Shown piece after piece: positions 34,303-35,000 of a stretch of DNA of 35,000 nt. The stretch's first letter is position 1, and every line of letters begins with the position of its first letter. Source of the DNA: Chromera velia (Eukaryota; Sar; Chromeraceae); the NCBI GenBank assembly GCA_018398765.1, contig JAHBMJ010001054.1, forward strand, positions 1 through 35,000, read 5' to 3'. The notes below the pieces were generated by a model. That model searched no databases. It was not told the origin of the DNA and saw only the letters and a program-made list of their open reading frames with translations. A program made the translations under genes and the position numbers.

Positions 34303-35000
34303 TCATCTCAAGGCAATCCAGGGATACTGATGGCTGCTGTCTTGGCTAGAGGAGATTCCGAAGGGATTCAGTGGCTGTGCATAGTGAAGTAGATCATGGG
34401 AGCTGGTAGGCATGCTAAAGGCAAAATCAGGTTTGAGATCATTCTTCTCTTCAGTGCTGAATGTGGAATGAAGACGTGCAAGTTCAATTTGTAGGTGTGG
34501 TGGGAGGTGTGTTTTCAGAAATTCTTTGAGCTCGACGCTTGGTAACCAGCTTGTGGTGGGGCAAGACTTTGTGTTATCGCCGGTCTCCAGCTTTATTTCT
34601 GGCTCCTGCATTCTAGCAGCAGCTGCGCGGTCCATAGAATCCTCTACCTCAGAAAAATTGAGGACTGCCAGGCGTTCGTCAAGCAGCTAGATGTCTTGCC
34701 TCACTTTATAATGGTACTTAACGAGCAGGCAGTCCCCGGTGCCCTGGAAGTTTGATGCTGGAATCCATTGCGGATTGTTTGGACCTAATGGGTAGTCTTT
34801 CCATTGGACTCTATACTGGTTACGCCTCTCATCGTAGTTAAAAAAAATTTCAACCTCCCACTTTGCATCATCAGAAGATTGGGAAGTCATTAAGTCTGGC
34901 TCTTCTTTTATATTTCTAATTCGAGAGGGACTGATCCCTTTAGTTCTGAGGTATTGGTGAAAGAGGTTGATGTCGCTGCTTCTTTGGACTTTGTAGTCAA
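34303..35000 (-). pseudogene. Chromodomain end of a Ty3/Gypsy-type polyprotein, with one in-frame stop
   Basis: One minus-strand frame is open from the right edge to 34303 except for a TAG at 34687-34689. Upstream of the stop it reads INLFHQYLRTKGISPSRI, then a chromodomain: WEVEIFFNYDERRNQYRVQW, KDYPLGPNNPQWIPASNF (VExI...Y.VQWKDYP...W.P..NF). Such a chromodomain at the end of integrase is the hallmark of Ty3/Gypsy chromoviruses, where it guides insertion to modified chromatin. After the TAG the same frame continues 127 codons (LKEFLKTHLPPHLQIELARL) to a second stop. Integrase would lie beyond the window. A cellular chromodomain gene is the alternative. Confidence 0.6.

Overview
The window is eukaryotic nuclear DNA. 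It has split genes with canonical GT/AG introns (donors mostly GTCAGT or GTGAGT, acceptors after pyrimidine tracts), long spacers, and many microsatellites, minisatellites and transposon relics. One gene starts with a signal peptide followed directly by a phenylalanine, the usual start of a targeting presequence for complex red-algal-type plastids. Another looks like a centriole or basal-body coiled-coil protein. Together these suggest a plastid-bearing protist with basal bodies; a chromerid alveolate such as Chromera would fit. The organism is inferred, not shown.

Layout. 1-9240: a divergent gene pair. On the minus strand is a CobW/COG0523-type GTPase (5 exons traced, running off the left edge). 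On the plus strand is a 14-exon leucine-rich-repeat plus coiled-coil gene whose model closes to exactly 1057 residues. Their shared ~830-bp spacer carries several TGCATG motifs. 9241-13900: AT-rich DNA with telomere-like AACCT repeats, a decayed reverse-transcriptase C-terminus, and a 54/58-bp minisatellite. 13900-19805: weakly supported exons, then a plus-strand gene whose intron holds a 2,622-bp DNA transposon with ~200-bp inverted repeats, a 9-bp target duplication and four small unrecognised ORFs. 19806-24848: a duplicated exon copy, a hairpin-rich GC island, a broken LINE-type ORF with a 45-bp inverted repeat and an insertion, a clean 227-bp MITE, and a tandem pair of 234-bp fold-back units.

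24849-31801: a two-exon GRAM-VASt-transmembrane protein (1043 residues, minus strand) and, head to head, a plus-strand gene of unknown function whose introns are filled with CA repeats and two minisatellites. 31912-35000: a ~255-bp satellite, one fragment of it re-inserted with a 13-bp duplication, and at the right edge a chromodomain remnant of a Ty3/Gypsy-type polyprotein.

The best candidate for something undescribed is the 15949-18570 element. Its ends are precise, but none of its ORFs looks like a known transposase. All gene models were built by hand from reading frames and splice signals; none has transcript support.
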